DNA of 55,182 nt from Nanobdellota archaeon (lineage in GTDB: Archaea > Nanobdellota > Nanobdellia > Woesearchaeales > JAHIVG01): positions 1-55,182 of the forward strand of contig JAHIVG010000032.1 of the NCBI GenBank assembly GCA_018816705.1, read 5' to 3'. A model generated the notes under the pieces. That model did not search any database. It was not told where the DNA came from and was given only the letters and a program-made list of their open reading frames with translations. The position numbers were made by a program, and so were the translations under genes. Shown in pieces: positions 16,362-24,290 of the stretch; the stretch's first letter is position 1, and each line of letters starts with the position of its first letter.

Positions 16362-16942
16362 ACATATGCTTCGGGAGCAAATCCGCATGGAGGATATTAC
16401 TGCTCTATGGCGAGTCGCCCGGCGCAGGGTTCACTAGGCAGGATATCCGGAACCACACGAAATTGGGGAACAGGGCCTTGTCATTCGCATTGAAGAGGTT
16501 GGTCTCATTCGGCATCCTGGTGAGGGGCAAGGGAGAGCTGCCCTTGGCTGTCTACAAGCTGAATAAGGAGAATAAGTACAGCCAGGACATGCTCAATCTG
16601 CTGCAAAAGGAGAGGCAGGACCTAAACCAGTTGCCCTATAATTTCAGCATCATCGCAAGGGAATTCTCAAGAGAGGCAATCGATACAGTCGATGTTAAGA
16701 GCATATACCTGTTCGGCAGCGTTGCCAAGGGGACCTACAGGGATGACTCTGACATCGATTTTGCTGTCGTGGTGAAAGAGAAGGATCCGAAGGATGACAT
16801 GGCAACCAATGCGATATCCGACAGGCTGTCAGCAAGATACAAGAGGAAGATACAATGCTTCATGATAACAGAAGAGCAATTAGGCAAAAAAAGGACAAAG
16901 TTTGTCGAGGAGATACTGAAGCACGGCATCAGACTGGCTTAG
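16352..16942 (+). CDS. HTH-nucleotidyltransferase (MNT) fusion, probable antitoxin
   Basis: 196 residues. The N-terminal winged HTH (about 5-65: FTRQDIRNHTKLGNRALSFALKRLVSFGILVRGKG) could bind the palindromes upstream. The C-terminal minimal nucleotidyltransferase (about 95-196) has the signature YLFGSVAKGTYRDDSDIDFAVVV with GS and the DxD pair. MNT antitoxins are known to AMPylate HEPN toxins; here the added HTH would give autoregulation. The third catalytic acid is uncertain, perhaps around KIQCFMITEE. Confidence 0.8.
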   Translation: MLLDICFGSKSAWRILLLYGESPGAGFTRQDIRNHTKLGNRALSFALKRLVSFGILVRGKGELPLAVYKLNKENKYSQDMLNLLQKERQDLNQLPYNFSIIAREFSREAIDTVDVKSIYLFGSVAKGTYRDDSDIDFAVVVKEKDPKDDMATNAISDRLSARYKRKIQCFMITEEQLGKKRTKFVEEILKHGIRLA

Positions 16943-17058
16943 GGGTGATGTTGGCCATTTAGTTAGAACTTATTCTGTTTTGGTTGATGGTTAAATATTT
17001 ATATCAGTAGGATAATGGATGTTAAGGGGTGACTTAAATCAAAAGGTTGATATTTTAG

Positions 17059-17442
17059 ATGTTAATTATCGTAATTCTCACTTCATGTAATGATCAAGAG
17101 CCATCAATAGTTGATCCATCTAGTAAAATTCAAGACCGTTTATGGAATTATGTGACCTCCAATGAAACAGAATATCCGGATTATCTTGTGAATGAGGATG
17201 GTACATATAATATTATTATTTTATGTCATGAAAATATTCATGTTGATGAATGTAAAGGTAGGATTGAAAAATATGGCTTGATTACTAGACATCGTTGGGA
17301 AAATGTATTTGATGTATCGATTAATCCTAATAATATAATTCCTTTAGCAAATGAGCCTCTAATCAAGTATATTGAAGAAGGCAATTTTCCTACAGGACTT
17401 GATCCAATAACAGATAATGAGGTTTTGCCTATTGAGAATTGA
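17059..17442 (+). CDS. AT-rich hypothetical, possible short lipoprotein
   Basis: 127 residues, much lower GC than its neighbours. It begins MLIIVILTSCNDQ: a very short hydrophobic run before a Cys that resembles a lipobox, so the signal may be truncated or the start misplaced (an in-frame stop lies just upstream). The body is soluble and acidic with two Cys (LCHENIHVDECKGRI). A TATA-like GTTAAATATTTATATC lies near 16990. No family recognised; composition suggests transfer. Confidence 0.45.
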   Translation: MLIIVILTSCNDQEPSIVDPSSKIQDRLWNYVTSNETEYPDYLVNEDGTYNIIILCHENIHVDECKGRIEKYGLITRHRWENVFDVSINPNNIIPLANEPLIKYIEEGNFPTGLDPITDNEVLPIEN

Positions 17443-17557
17443 TCAAATATTCCCGAAAATAAGTGTAGACTTACCACTTAATAAGTCCTCATCAAATTAC
17501 TGGTTCAAATAGTATAGAAATCAGGAAAACCAAATATTAGTCATCCTGATTTGATAA

Positions 17558-20500
17558 CTACAGCTCCCCCTCAGACCTGCTCAGGACCTGCTCAACAGCA
17601 GCAGGGTCCCATCCTTTTTCTTTTAACATGTGCCTTATCTGGTCCTTGTTGAGGCCTTTCTCGAGGGCGTCGTGGACGAAAGATTCTAGTTCGGTCGGGA
17701 TGCCGCTCTCCATCGACGGCAGTCCATCTAATTCCGGGAGCTCCTCAGCCATGTGTTCTGGAGCTTCGACCGTTGGCTCAGCATTCTTCGCGACATAATG
17801 TTCGTGGTCAGCGCGCGCCTTTCTCTTAGCAAGCTCCTTGAAGGGATGCTTCTTCACCTTCTTCAAAGCTACCACACCAAGTCCGATCAGGGCCAGGATA
17901 CCGACGACCAGTATGATCCAGACATAGCTCTCTTTGTCTTCAGGCACATCATCATCAGCTGGCGGCCCAGGGATGAAGACGTCTGGCTCATCGTCTTCTG
18001 GCGGCTCAACAGGATCATCAATCGGCGGTGCCGGCTGCCTGATGACTATCGCAAAAGCACTGAAACCCGGCGTTATCGCCCTATAGGTAGCGTATAGCTG
18101 GCTGTCAGCTATCAGCGAGGTGGTCAGTTCCTGCCAGCCGTTGTCATAACGCATCAGCACGACTTCCTTACCGCCTTGCTTGGGGATTACGAAGGTTATC
18201 GAGGCATGCTTGATCTCACCAAAGGCCAAAGGCTCGAAATCATAATAGGCAAGGACCTCACCCTCGGGCTTGGGTGTGAAGCGGGTGATCTTGCTGAGCC
18301 TCAAAGAAGGGCTGCTCGCACCATCCTTGAACTTCACGGACACACTCCTTATGTCAAAGCCCTCCTCATAAATGGTCCATATCGCAGACTCGTCAGGGTT
18401 GATGAAGCCCCATCTCTTCTCGATATAGCTGGGCTCGAACGGCACATGCGGCTGGTAAGGCCCCTGGGAATCTGATTTCTTCCTCAGCCAGAACTTCAGG
18501 ACCATTGTCTTCTTCTTCCCGTTCATGTCACTCGCTATGATCTTGATGGAATTGTTGTTCCAGGCCAATCCTTTATCACCAGTGAGAGTGATGCTGCCTT
18601 CCTTGCCCAAGGTTATCAGCCTATTATATGGCCTGTTGTTTATGGAATAGCTGACATTGGCGATCTCATCCGTCGTGACCTTGAACCTGGTCTCCTTGTT
18701 ATAGCTCTCTAGCTCAGAGTCATGCTCCGGCACGGTGGTTATCGTCGGAGCAGCCTGGTCATCCACGGTGAAGCGGTAGTTGACCTGCCGTGTGTTGCCA
18801 GCCGGGTCCCAACACCTGAGGAATACGTCCTGGTCGCCGTTCTTGAGGACATAGCCTGGAAGCGTGCCAAGCAGCCTCGAGGAGAAATCACTGGCCTGGT
18901 CGAACTCGTATGAGCTGCCGAGGAAGTCATACCTGCAGGCAACGGGCTCGTTGGTGGTCCAGGCAAGGTACACGAAGTCGCTGTAGTCGATTTCCGCATC
19001 CGGTGATGTCATCTCTATAGTCGGGGCTATCGTGTCGTGGCTGATGATGATACCGGAGAAATGCGCAAGGGAGACCTCTGTCTCAGTGCCAGCATCATAA
19101 CAAGGCGGGCTGCCGCAACCGGCAAGCCTCTCAAGGCTCTCCCCGTCGATGTACAGCAGTTCCCTGTCCTGGGCAGGCACATCAGTGGGGAAGACCACGC
19201 TGGCGCTGTACGATCCATGGCCCAGGAAGTCTCCTGCGGATGAAAAGATAATAGAAGATTCCACAGTGGTGCCGTGCTCCTCGACGAGGTCTTCTATGGC
19301 CGAATCAGCGTCTGAGACCGAGAAAGGGCTGCCCCAGGATGCTTCCATGCCGTTGAAGCTGTCGATTATCGCAGTGGCCTGGCCGCTGACCGTACCGGCA
19401 GTGTACGGAAAGGTAATCCTTATCGTGAACTCATCGTTGATGTCGACCGCATTGTCGTTCGAGACATCGATGCCCAGGCTGTCAAAGACCTTGACCTGCG
19501 TGATGAACGGGTTGTCTGACATGAGGCTTTGGGTCCAGGCCAGCATGTCCAAGGGCAAGGCCACATAGAACACCTGGGTGTCCATGCCCGTGTTGCCGAG
19601 GTCGTCCTCAGCATAAAGCTTGAGCACCTGCCGGCCGCTCTGGATAATCTGGAGCCCGACAGAACTCGTGCCGAGCGGGATATCGACTTCAGTCCCGCCG
19701 TTGAGAGTGTAATGGACTGATACAGCGTCATCACCGACGCTGAACGTCATGGTGGTCGTGTCCTGTGTGAGCGGGTCGTCCTGGGTGTTGGCGGGCCCGG
19801 TGATGTCCACAGCAGGGGGCGTGCTGTCATAGGTGAAGCCTGCGTACAGCTCAAAGGGATTGTCCGCCATGTCGAAGACAGTGATGAGAACGGAATAAGC
19901 CCCATCATCAAGCGGGTCTGAGCCCTCGAAGCGCCAGCCTGTCTCGGTACCGAGGTTCTCTCCGAAAGGAGATTCTGCAATGACCTCTTTGACGCCTGCG
20001 CCGTCATCCCAGGCAGTGCCCTGCAATTGCGCTGTGCCGGTCTGCCTCGGCGCAGTGGTGGATGAGCCTCCAGGGGGCATCCTGTCCAGGGTGATGGCAA
20101 ACGAATCATAAGAATCCGGCTCGTTGCCTGAACCGTCGATACAGATGACGTGCCAGGTGTGGGGGCCGTTAGCCAGATCCACGCCCCGGAAAGAGGCTGT
20201 GCCTGCCTGGAATACCCTGGTCTCCTTAGGCTGGCCGTCGATGTATAAGGCGCAGCTGAGCTCCTGGTCCAGGTTGTCCTCCACGCTGAAAGTGAAGGTA
20301 ACGGCTGAGTTCATATAGCTGTCATCCTCGGGGGTGAGAAGCTCTACAGTCGGGGGAGTGTTGTCGAGGAATGAGACCTCGAGTTCTTCAGACTCTCCGA
20401 CGTTGCCAGCATAATCCCTTCCACGGATGGAGAACGAATGGGTCTGCTGGGCATCCCCTGCAAGGCTATGATAGGTCAGCTCTGTAGTTGATGAATCAAA

Positions 20501-21514
20501 ATCCTCAGTGCTGATCTTCACATCATTCTTCATCAGGGAGGCATTGTGGATGGTCTCATCCCAATCTACTGAGAAAGTAATATCATCCCCTGTGTCCTGG
20601 GGCCCTGTAGGCCCTGAGATCTGTCCAGGGGTGGGCTTTGTGATGTCTATGATGAAGTCCCTATCGAGCGTAGACTGCTCATTGCCGGAATCATCGCTGC
20701 ACTCAAGGTGCCAGGTGTGCTGGCCGGGCTCCAGGTTCAGGTTGAACAGGTGCTGGCCATCAGAGGCAGAGGACTGCTGTGAGCTGTCGATATGCAGGAT
20801 GCAGGTCACGAAGGTGTAGGCGTTGTCTTCTGTAGTGGCCCTTATGGTGAGTTGCTGCGAGTTTATCTGGGCATCATCCGGGGGCCATAGCGCTGATATC
20901 TCAGGCGGAGTGTTATCCGTCAGGTAGACCTGCATCTGGCCGGATGACGCTGAGTGCTGTACCTTGTCGATGGCCGTGACCCTGAAGGAAAGATATGTGA
21001 GGGCGTCCTCAGTGTCTGTGGGATAGCCGAAGGTCACGTCGCCTGCCCAAGGCTTCTCCTCATAGAGTACAGAGCCGACATAGAGCTTCTGCTTCGATGG
21101 ATTGGCCTCTGTCCAGTAGGTCCTTATGGGGATTATGCCGCCTGCAGGGAACTCGGCTGGAGTGTTGTGGCTGAGGAAGACAGGGTCTGTGAGGTCAACT
21201 GTCAGTGTGCGTTGCCCAGAGCTCCCTGTGTCGCCGTCCATGTCAAGGCAGTCGACCCGCCAGGTGTGCGGCCCTTCGGTGAGCTGCCGGTTGAAGCTGC
21301 CGCCTCCCGCAACAGATATCTGGTCCACCTCTGTGCCGTCGATGAATAAGGAGCACGTGAAGGCATCTCCGTCGCCGCTGACAGTGAAGCTGAAGACCAC
21401 CTGTGCGCTGCCTGTATAGAGGTTGTTGGCAGGAGAGGTTATGGTTACCGTCGGGATGTCTGCAGCGCCAGCTGCAGTAGCGAGCAAAAGCAGTGTCAGC
21501 AATACTCGGAGCAT
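17558..21514 (-). CDS. Giant Ig-repeat surface protein with PGF-pre-PGF-like region and membrane anchor
   Basis: 1318 residues. Signal peptide LRVLLTLLLLATAAGAA. Successive Ig-like repeats open with phrases such as DNTPPxVxLLTP and carry SCxLYIDG plus GPHTWHVxCxDxxGN. A later part (about 660-800) has a different beta domain. A segment near 1020-1130 (SVSVKFKDGASSPSLRLSK, FEPLAFGEIKHASITF) resembles the PGF-pre-PGF domain. A Pro/Asp-rich stalk leads to one membrane helix (IILVVGILALIGLGVVAL, about 1200-1220). A cytoplasmic tail ends with a compact helical unit (LNKDQIRHMLKEKGWDPAAVEQVL) resembling a UBA-like three-helix domain. AAAGAGGT precedes the ATG. Probably an adhesin or S-layer partner. 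Confidence 0.88.
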   Translation of the reverse strand: MLRVLLTLLLLATAAGAADIPTVTITSPANNLYTGSAQVVFSFTVSGDGDAFTCSLFIDGTEVDQISVAGGGSFNRQLTEGPHTWRVDCLDMDGDTGSSGQRTLTVDLTDPVFLSHNTPAEFPAGGIIPIRTYWTEANPSKQKLYVGSVLYEEKPWAGDVTFGYPTDTEDALTYLSFRVTAIDKVQHSASSGQMQVYLTDNTPPEISALWPPDDAQINSQQLTIRATTEDNAYTFVTCILHIDSSQQSSASDGQHLFNLNLEPGQHTWHLECSDDSGNEQSTLDRDFIIDITKPTPGQISGPTGPQDTGDDITFSVDWDETIHNASLMKNDVKISTEDFDSSTTELTYHSLAGDAQQTHSFSIRGRDYAGNVGESEELEVSFLDNTPPTVELLTPEDDSYMNSAVTFTFSVEDNLDQELSCALYIDGQPKETRVFQAGTASFRGVDLANGPHTWHVICIDGSGNEPDSYDSFAITLDRMPPGGSSTTAPRQTGTAQLQGTAWDDGAGVKEVIAESPFGENLGTETGWRFEGSDPLDDGAYSVLITVFDMADNPFELYAGFTYDSTPPAVDITGPANTQDDPLTQDTTTMTFSVGDDAVSVHYTLNGGTEVDIPLGTSSVGLQIIQSGRQVLKLYAEDDLGNTGMDTQVFYVALPLDMLAWTQSLMSDNPFITQVKVFDSLGIDVSNDNAVDINDEFTIRITFPYTAGTVSGQATAIIDSFNGMEASWGSPFSVSDADSAIEDLVEEHGTTVESSIIFSSAGDFLGHGSYSASVVFPTDVPAQDRELLYIDGESLERLAGCGSPPCYDAGTETEVSLAHFSGIIISHDTIAPTIEMTSPDAEIDYSDFVYLAWTTNEPVACRYDFLGSSYEFDQASDFSSRLLGTLPGYVLKNGDQDVFLRCWDPAGNTRQVNYRFTVDDQAAPTITTVPEHDSELESYNKETRFKVTTDEIANVSYSINNRPYNRLITLGKEGSITLTGDKGLAWNNNSIKIIASDMNGKKKTMVLKFWLRKKSDSQGPYQPHVPFEPSYIEKRWGFINPDESAIWTIYEEGFDIRSVSVKFKDGASSPSLRLSKITRFTPKPEGEVLAYYDFEPLAFGEIKHASITFVIPKQGGKEVVLMRYDNGWQELTTSLIADSQLYATYRAITPGFSAFAIVIRQPAPPIDDPVEPPEDDEPDVFIPGPPADDDVPEDKESYVWIILVVGILALIGLGVVALKKVKKHPFKELAKRKARADHEHYVAKNAEPTVEAPEHMAEELPELDGLPSMESGIPTELESFVHDALEKGLNKDQIRHMLKEKGWDPAAVEQVLSRSEGEL

Positions 21515-21553
21515 ATAGATACCTCTTTTTAAATCAATTCTTAGAATGAGAGT

Positions 21554-22459
21554 TTATATAGTTTTTGGTACTAGGAATCCACTCTCAAAATAATCCTTGA
21601 TCCCAGCTTTGATGTCCCACTTCGGGGCGAAGCCGAGCATCTCCTTGGCAAGTGTCATGTCGCACTCGGTGTAGTCCTGGTATTTGCCCACATACGGGTT
21701 GTCGAAGTACTCAGGCTCCTTGTCCATGCCCAAGGTGTGGTTGAGGAGCTTGATAATGTCGTTGAAGGTCGTGGTTTCACCTGAGCCGCAGTTCACTATG
21801 CAAATCTGCTTTGCCTTCGCAGCCAGGAGGTTCGCAGTGACCACATCCTTGACATAGATGTAGTCGCGCTTCTGCTCTCCATGCTTGAATATCCTCGGGA
21901 TGCCGGTCTGCATCTGCTGGGCCAGCTGCCAGATCATGGTAGCACGCTTGCCTTTGTGGTCCTCCCTGGGTCCGTAGACGTTGCAATACCTCAGGCCGAC
22001 GAACAGGACATCTGGATATTGTTTCTGCATCTTTATCGCTATCTTTTCCATCTCGACCTTTGACTCGGCATAAGGATTCAGTGGCTTCAAAGGCTGGTCC
22101 TCCTTGTAAGGTGCTGGACCGTCGCCGTAAATAGCAGTGCTGGAAGCATAGATTATCTTCTTGCAGCCCTGGTCAATCATCCTCTTGTACAGCTCTTCTG
22201 TTGAGTCCACGTTGGCCCGGAACATCTCCTTCCTGTCCATCAGCGTGGTGTCATTGTTGGCTGCCTGGTGGAAGAGGACATCTATCTTGCCAATTGCCTG
22301 CCAGTCGATGCCGATGAAGCTCGGGAGGAGGCATTTCACTTCAGGTATTTTCTGCTCGCCCATGGCACCTGTGATGACTACGTCATGCTTATCCTTGAGG
22401 AGTTGCAGCGCTAGGTTGGAGCCGATGAAACCTGTCCCGCCTGTCACGAGGCATCTCAT
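21554..22459 (-). CDS. NAD-dependent sugar-nucleotide epimerase/dehydratase
   Basis: 301 residues, extended short-chain dehydrogenase. N-terminal TGGTGFIGSNL binds NAD; DVLFHQAA, ASSTAIYGD and YAESK (catalytic Tyr-Lys) follow, then HGEQKRDYIYVKDV, a block shared with ADP-glycero-manno-heptose 6-epimerases and GalE-like enzymes. The exact sugar cannot be told. It likely feeds glycan synthesis for surface proteins such as the adjacent 1318-residue protein. A TATA box just upstream (TTTTATAAACC) points to a leaderless mRNA. Confidence 0.85.
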   Translation of the reverse strand: MRCLVTGGTGFIGSNLALQLLKDKHDVVITGAMGEQKIPEVKCLLPSFIGIDWQAIGKIDVLFHQAANNDTTLMDRKEMFRANVDSTEELYKRMIDQGCKKIIYASSTAIYGDGPAPYKEDQPLKPLNPYAESKVEMEKIAIKMQKQYPDVLFVGLRYCNVYGPREDHKGKRATMIWQLAQQMQTGIPRIFKHGEQKRDYIYVKDVVTANLLAAKAKQICIVNCGSGETTTFNDIIKLLNHTLGMDKEPEYFDNPYVGKYQDYTECDMTLAKEMLGFAPKWDIKAGIKDYFESGFLVPKTI

Positions 22460-22521
22460 AAGGTAAGTTGTGGGGTATTGGTTTATAAAATTTTATATAT
22501 GACCTGCATAAAGGAGATGTC

Positions 22522-23133
22522 ATGGATGAAGAATATGAATGGGAAGAATTTGCAGATATGGCAATAGCTGAGTCAAAGGCATTCTTGCATACCGAGAAAC
22601 GTCTGGTGAAGAATCATCACAAGCTGATCGACAGGCTGCAGGCCTGGGACCACATCTTCGCCCACCTGGACGAGAGGCTGCCGGCTGAATCGCACCTGCA
22701 TGAGCTGTTCGGAGAGATACGGGTCAAGCTTTTGGAAATAGACCAGCTGGTGACAGAAGGGAGGCTGAAGGAGCTCAGGCTGATGAAAGAGGAGAAGAGA
22801 GATATCAAGATGCTCAGGCGTGACGTCAAGCACAGGAACTGGAAAGCCGTAAAGCAGGATGTCCAGGCAGAAACCGAAGAGGAGAGAGAAGTTAAGGACC
22901 TTCAGATGGAGGAGCTCCAGGAATTGCATGAGAGATTCAGGGAGCTGACAGGACTGCTGGAAGGCAGCGAGCTGAAAACAGCGATAGATGAAGACCTGGG
23001 CAAGCCCAAGGAGAAGCACGAGTTCGAGGACAAAGTGCATTATTACCTGGTGCAGATGCACAGGTTCTTCGCTGTCTACGAGACTGTGTTCAGGCACCTC
23101 TGGGAGAAGGAAAAGCTTAAAAACCCAGCCTGA
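22522..23133 (+). CDS. Charged helical protein of unknown function
   Basis: 203 residues, almost wholly helical and charged, with a likely coiled coil (about 60-145, LLEIDQLVTEGRLKELRLMKEEKRDIKMLRRDVKHR and EEREVKDLQMEELQELHERF). No membrane segment. AAGGAGATG ribosome site. It shares a divergent AT-rich promoter region with the epimerase. Its last codons contain the TATA box of tRNA-Glu. Not recognised. Confidence 0.65.
   Translation: MDEEYEWEEFADMAIAESKAFLHTEKRLVKNHHKLIDRLQAWDHIFAHLDERLPAESHLHELFGEIRVKLLEIDQLVTEGRLKELRLMKEEKRDIKMLRRDVKHRNWKAVKQDVQAETEEEREVKDLQMEELQELHERFRELTGLLEGSELKTAIDEDLGKPKEKHEFEDKVHYYLVQMHRFFAVYETVFRHLWEKEKLKNPA
23115..23124 (+). promoter_or_regulatory. TATA box of the tRNA-Glu gene
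   Basis: GCTTAAAAAC lies about 28 bases before the first tRNA base and inside the 3' end of the preceding gene. Confidence 0.5.
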
Positions 23134-23149
23134 ACCAACATATTTCTAC

Positions 23150-23410
23150 GCCCCGTTAGTGTAGTCCGGCCTCAGCTTAGGCTGCCGGAGAATCATCTCG
23201 CCCTCTCGCGACCGAGCCAGGTCTGGAGATAGGCGAGGACTCGGGTTCGAACAGCTTTTTGCAGATGCAAACCCGAAGAAATGTTGAAAAGCATTTCTTG
23301 GGCCCCGGACTGTGTCCGTGGGAACCTGGGAAAAAACAGACGGGGGGATATTAGCTTTGCTCAATCCCCCGGGCTTAGTTTCCCAAGTGTCGAAAGTCCC
23401 GGACGGGGCA
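23150..23410 (+). tRNA. tRNA-Glu(CTC) interrupted by three introns
   Basis: Exons are 23150-23171, 23191-23208, 23231-23251 and 23397-23410 (75 bases). The acceptor stem is GCCCCGT/ACGGGGC with discriminator A. The D arm after splicing (GTGTAGTCCGGCCAATCAT) matches the usual archaeal tRNA-Glu. The anticodon stem is TCGCC/GGCGA with loop CTCTCGA. The T stem is TCGGG/CCCGG with loop TTCGAAT. The D-loop intron (19 nt) is a textbook BHB: CCGG/CCGG central helix, bulges CC|T and AG|A, inner helix CAGC/GCTG. The 37/38 intron (22 nt) uses CTCT/GGAG with bulges CG|C and AT|A. The 59/60 intron (145 nt) uses TTCG/CGAA with bulges AA|C and AG|T. The long intron is rich in hairpins. CCA is not encoded. 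An antisense open frame over the gene is not coding. Confidence 0.92.
23252..23396 (+). other. 145-nt structured intron in the tRNA-Glu T loop
   Basis: Inside the intron are stems AGAAATG/CATTTCT (23278-23298), GGAC/GTCC (23307-23317), and GGGGGAT/ATCCCCC (23343-23370), the last nested inside a GGGAA/TTCCC pairing. No open frame. It may be an RNA on its own after excision, but no box C/D pair or H/ACA tail was recognised. Confidence 0.6.
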
Positions 23411-23486
23411 TTTATTCTCAATTATGTCAATCCATCGCATAATTTATAAATAATCGAGAATTCCCCCCTCATTGTTGGGGTTTAAG

Positions 23487-24281
23487 GTGGCTGACGAGAG
23501 CGATTTTTCAAAGCTATGGAGAAGCGCATACAGGTTATTGGACGAGATAGGCAGGCCCATCGCCGAGGATCCCGAGGCAAATAACCATAGAATTGAGATA
23601 TTGGAGAAAATCATCGGTGTTCTTGACAAAGCGATGAAATATTCACCGACAAATCCCGAATTTTTCTATTTCAGGGCTCAGATGTATCAGAGTCTGGGCA
23701 GGTATGAAGAAGCGCGCATCAATTACGATGAAGCAGTGGACCAATTGGGGATACGAAAGATCCTGGCTGATGAAGAAGAAGTGCTCAGGATGATCCGCGA
23801 GGCAAGAGGAGGAACTACTGGATATCGTTTTCCCGAGATCCTTGATAGGAGGGCCCAGGTGCTGATCGTGCTCGGCAAAGCAGAAGAGGCTCTTCAGGAT
23901 CTTGATATGATACTCAGGATAGAAGACAACTTCATGTTCCATGTGACCAGGGGCTTTGCCTTAAATAAATTGGGGAGATATGGTGAAGCGGTGACTGCGC
24001 TCGATGAATCAGTTGAGTTATATGATAATCCAAGGATACACTCATTGCTAGGTGATGCCTATTCTGGAATTGGCCAAAAAGGGAAGGCCATCGAACATTA
24101 TGAACATGCCATTGAATTGTATGAAGGAGATGAATGGCAGGGTGCAGGCGAATCATACATTCCTGTCGTAAGGGCTCAAAGGGGATTGCACTCATTGGGT
24201 GTGAAATTTGAAAAGGATTATGAGAGAAGGGGTCTCGAAATGAATCTCATCAATCCAGAGTATCTGAAAGCGCTAGAATAA
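23487..24281 (+). CDS. TPR-repeat protein
   Basis: 264 residues from a GTG 8 bases after GGGG; a TTG at 23472 is possible. Tandem 34-residue helix pairs are visible: NPEFFYFRAQMYQSLGRYEEARINYDEAVDQLG, GYRFPEILDRRAQVLIVLGKAEEALQDLDMIL, FMFHVTRGFALNKLGRYGEAVTALDESVEL and RIHSLLGDAYSGIGQKGKAIEHYEHAIELY. TPR arrays scaffold protein contacts; the partner is unknown. TATA box AATTTATAAA at 23441-23450. Confidence 0.82.
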   Translation: MADESDFSKLWRSAYRLLDEIGRPIAEDPEANNHRIEILEKIIGVLDKAMKYSPTNPEFFYFRAQMYQSLGRYEEARINYDEAVDQLGIRKILADEEEVLRMIREARGGTTGYRFPEILDRRAQVLIVLGKAEEALQDLDMILRIEDNFMFHVTRGFALNKLGRYGEAVTALDESVELYDNPRIHSLLGDAYSGIGQKGKAIEHYEHAIELYEGDEWQGAGESYIPVVRAQRGLHSLGVKFEKDYERRGLEMNLINPEYLKALE

Positions 24282-24290
24282 GACAAAGGC

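Noticed and set aside
23146-23421. Minus-strand open frame of 91 codons
   Set aside because: It lies wholly over the tRNA-Glu gene and its introns.
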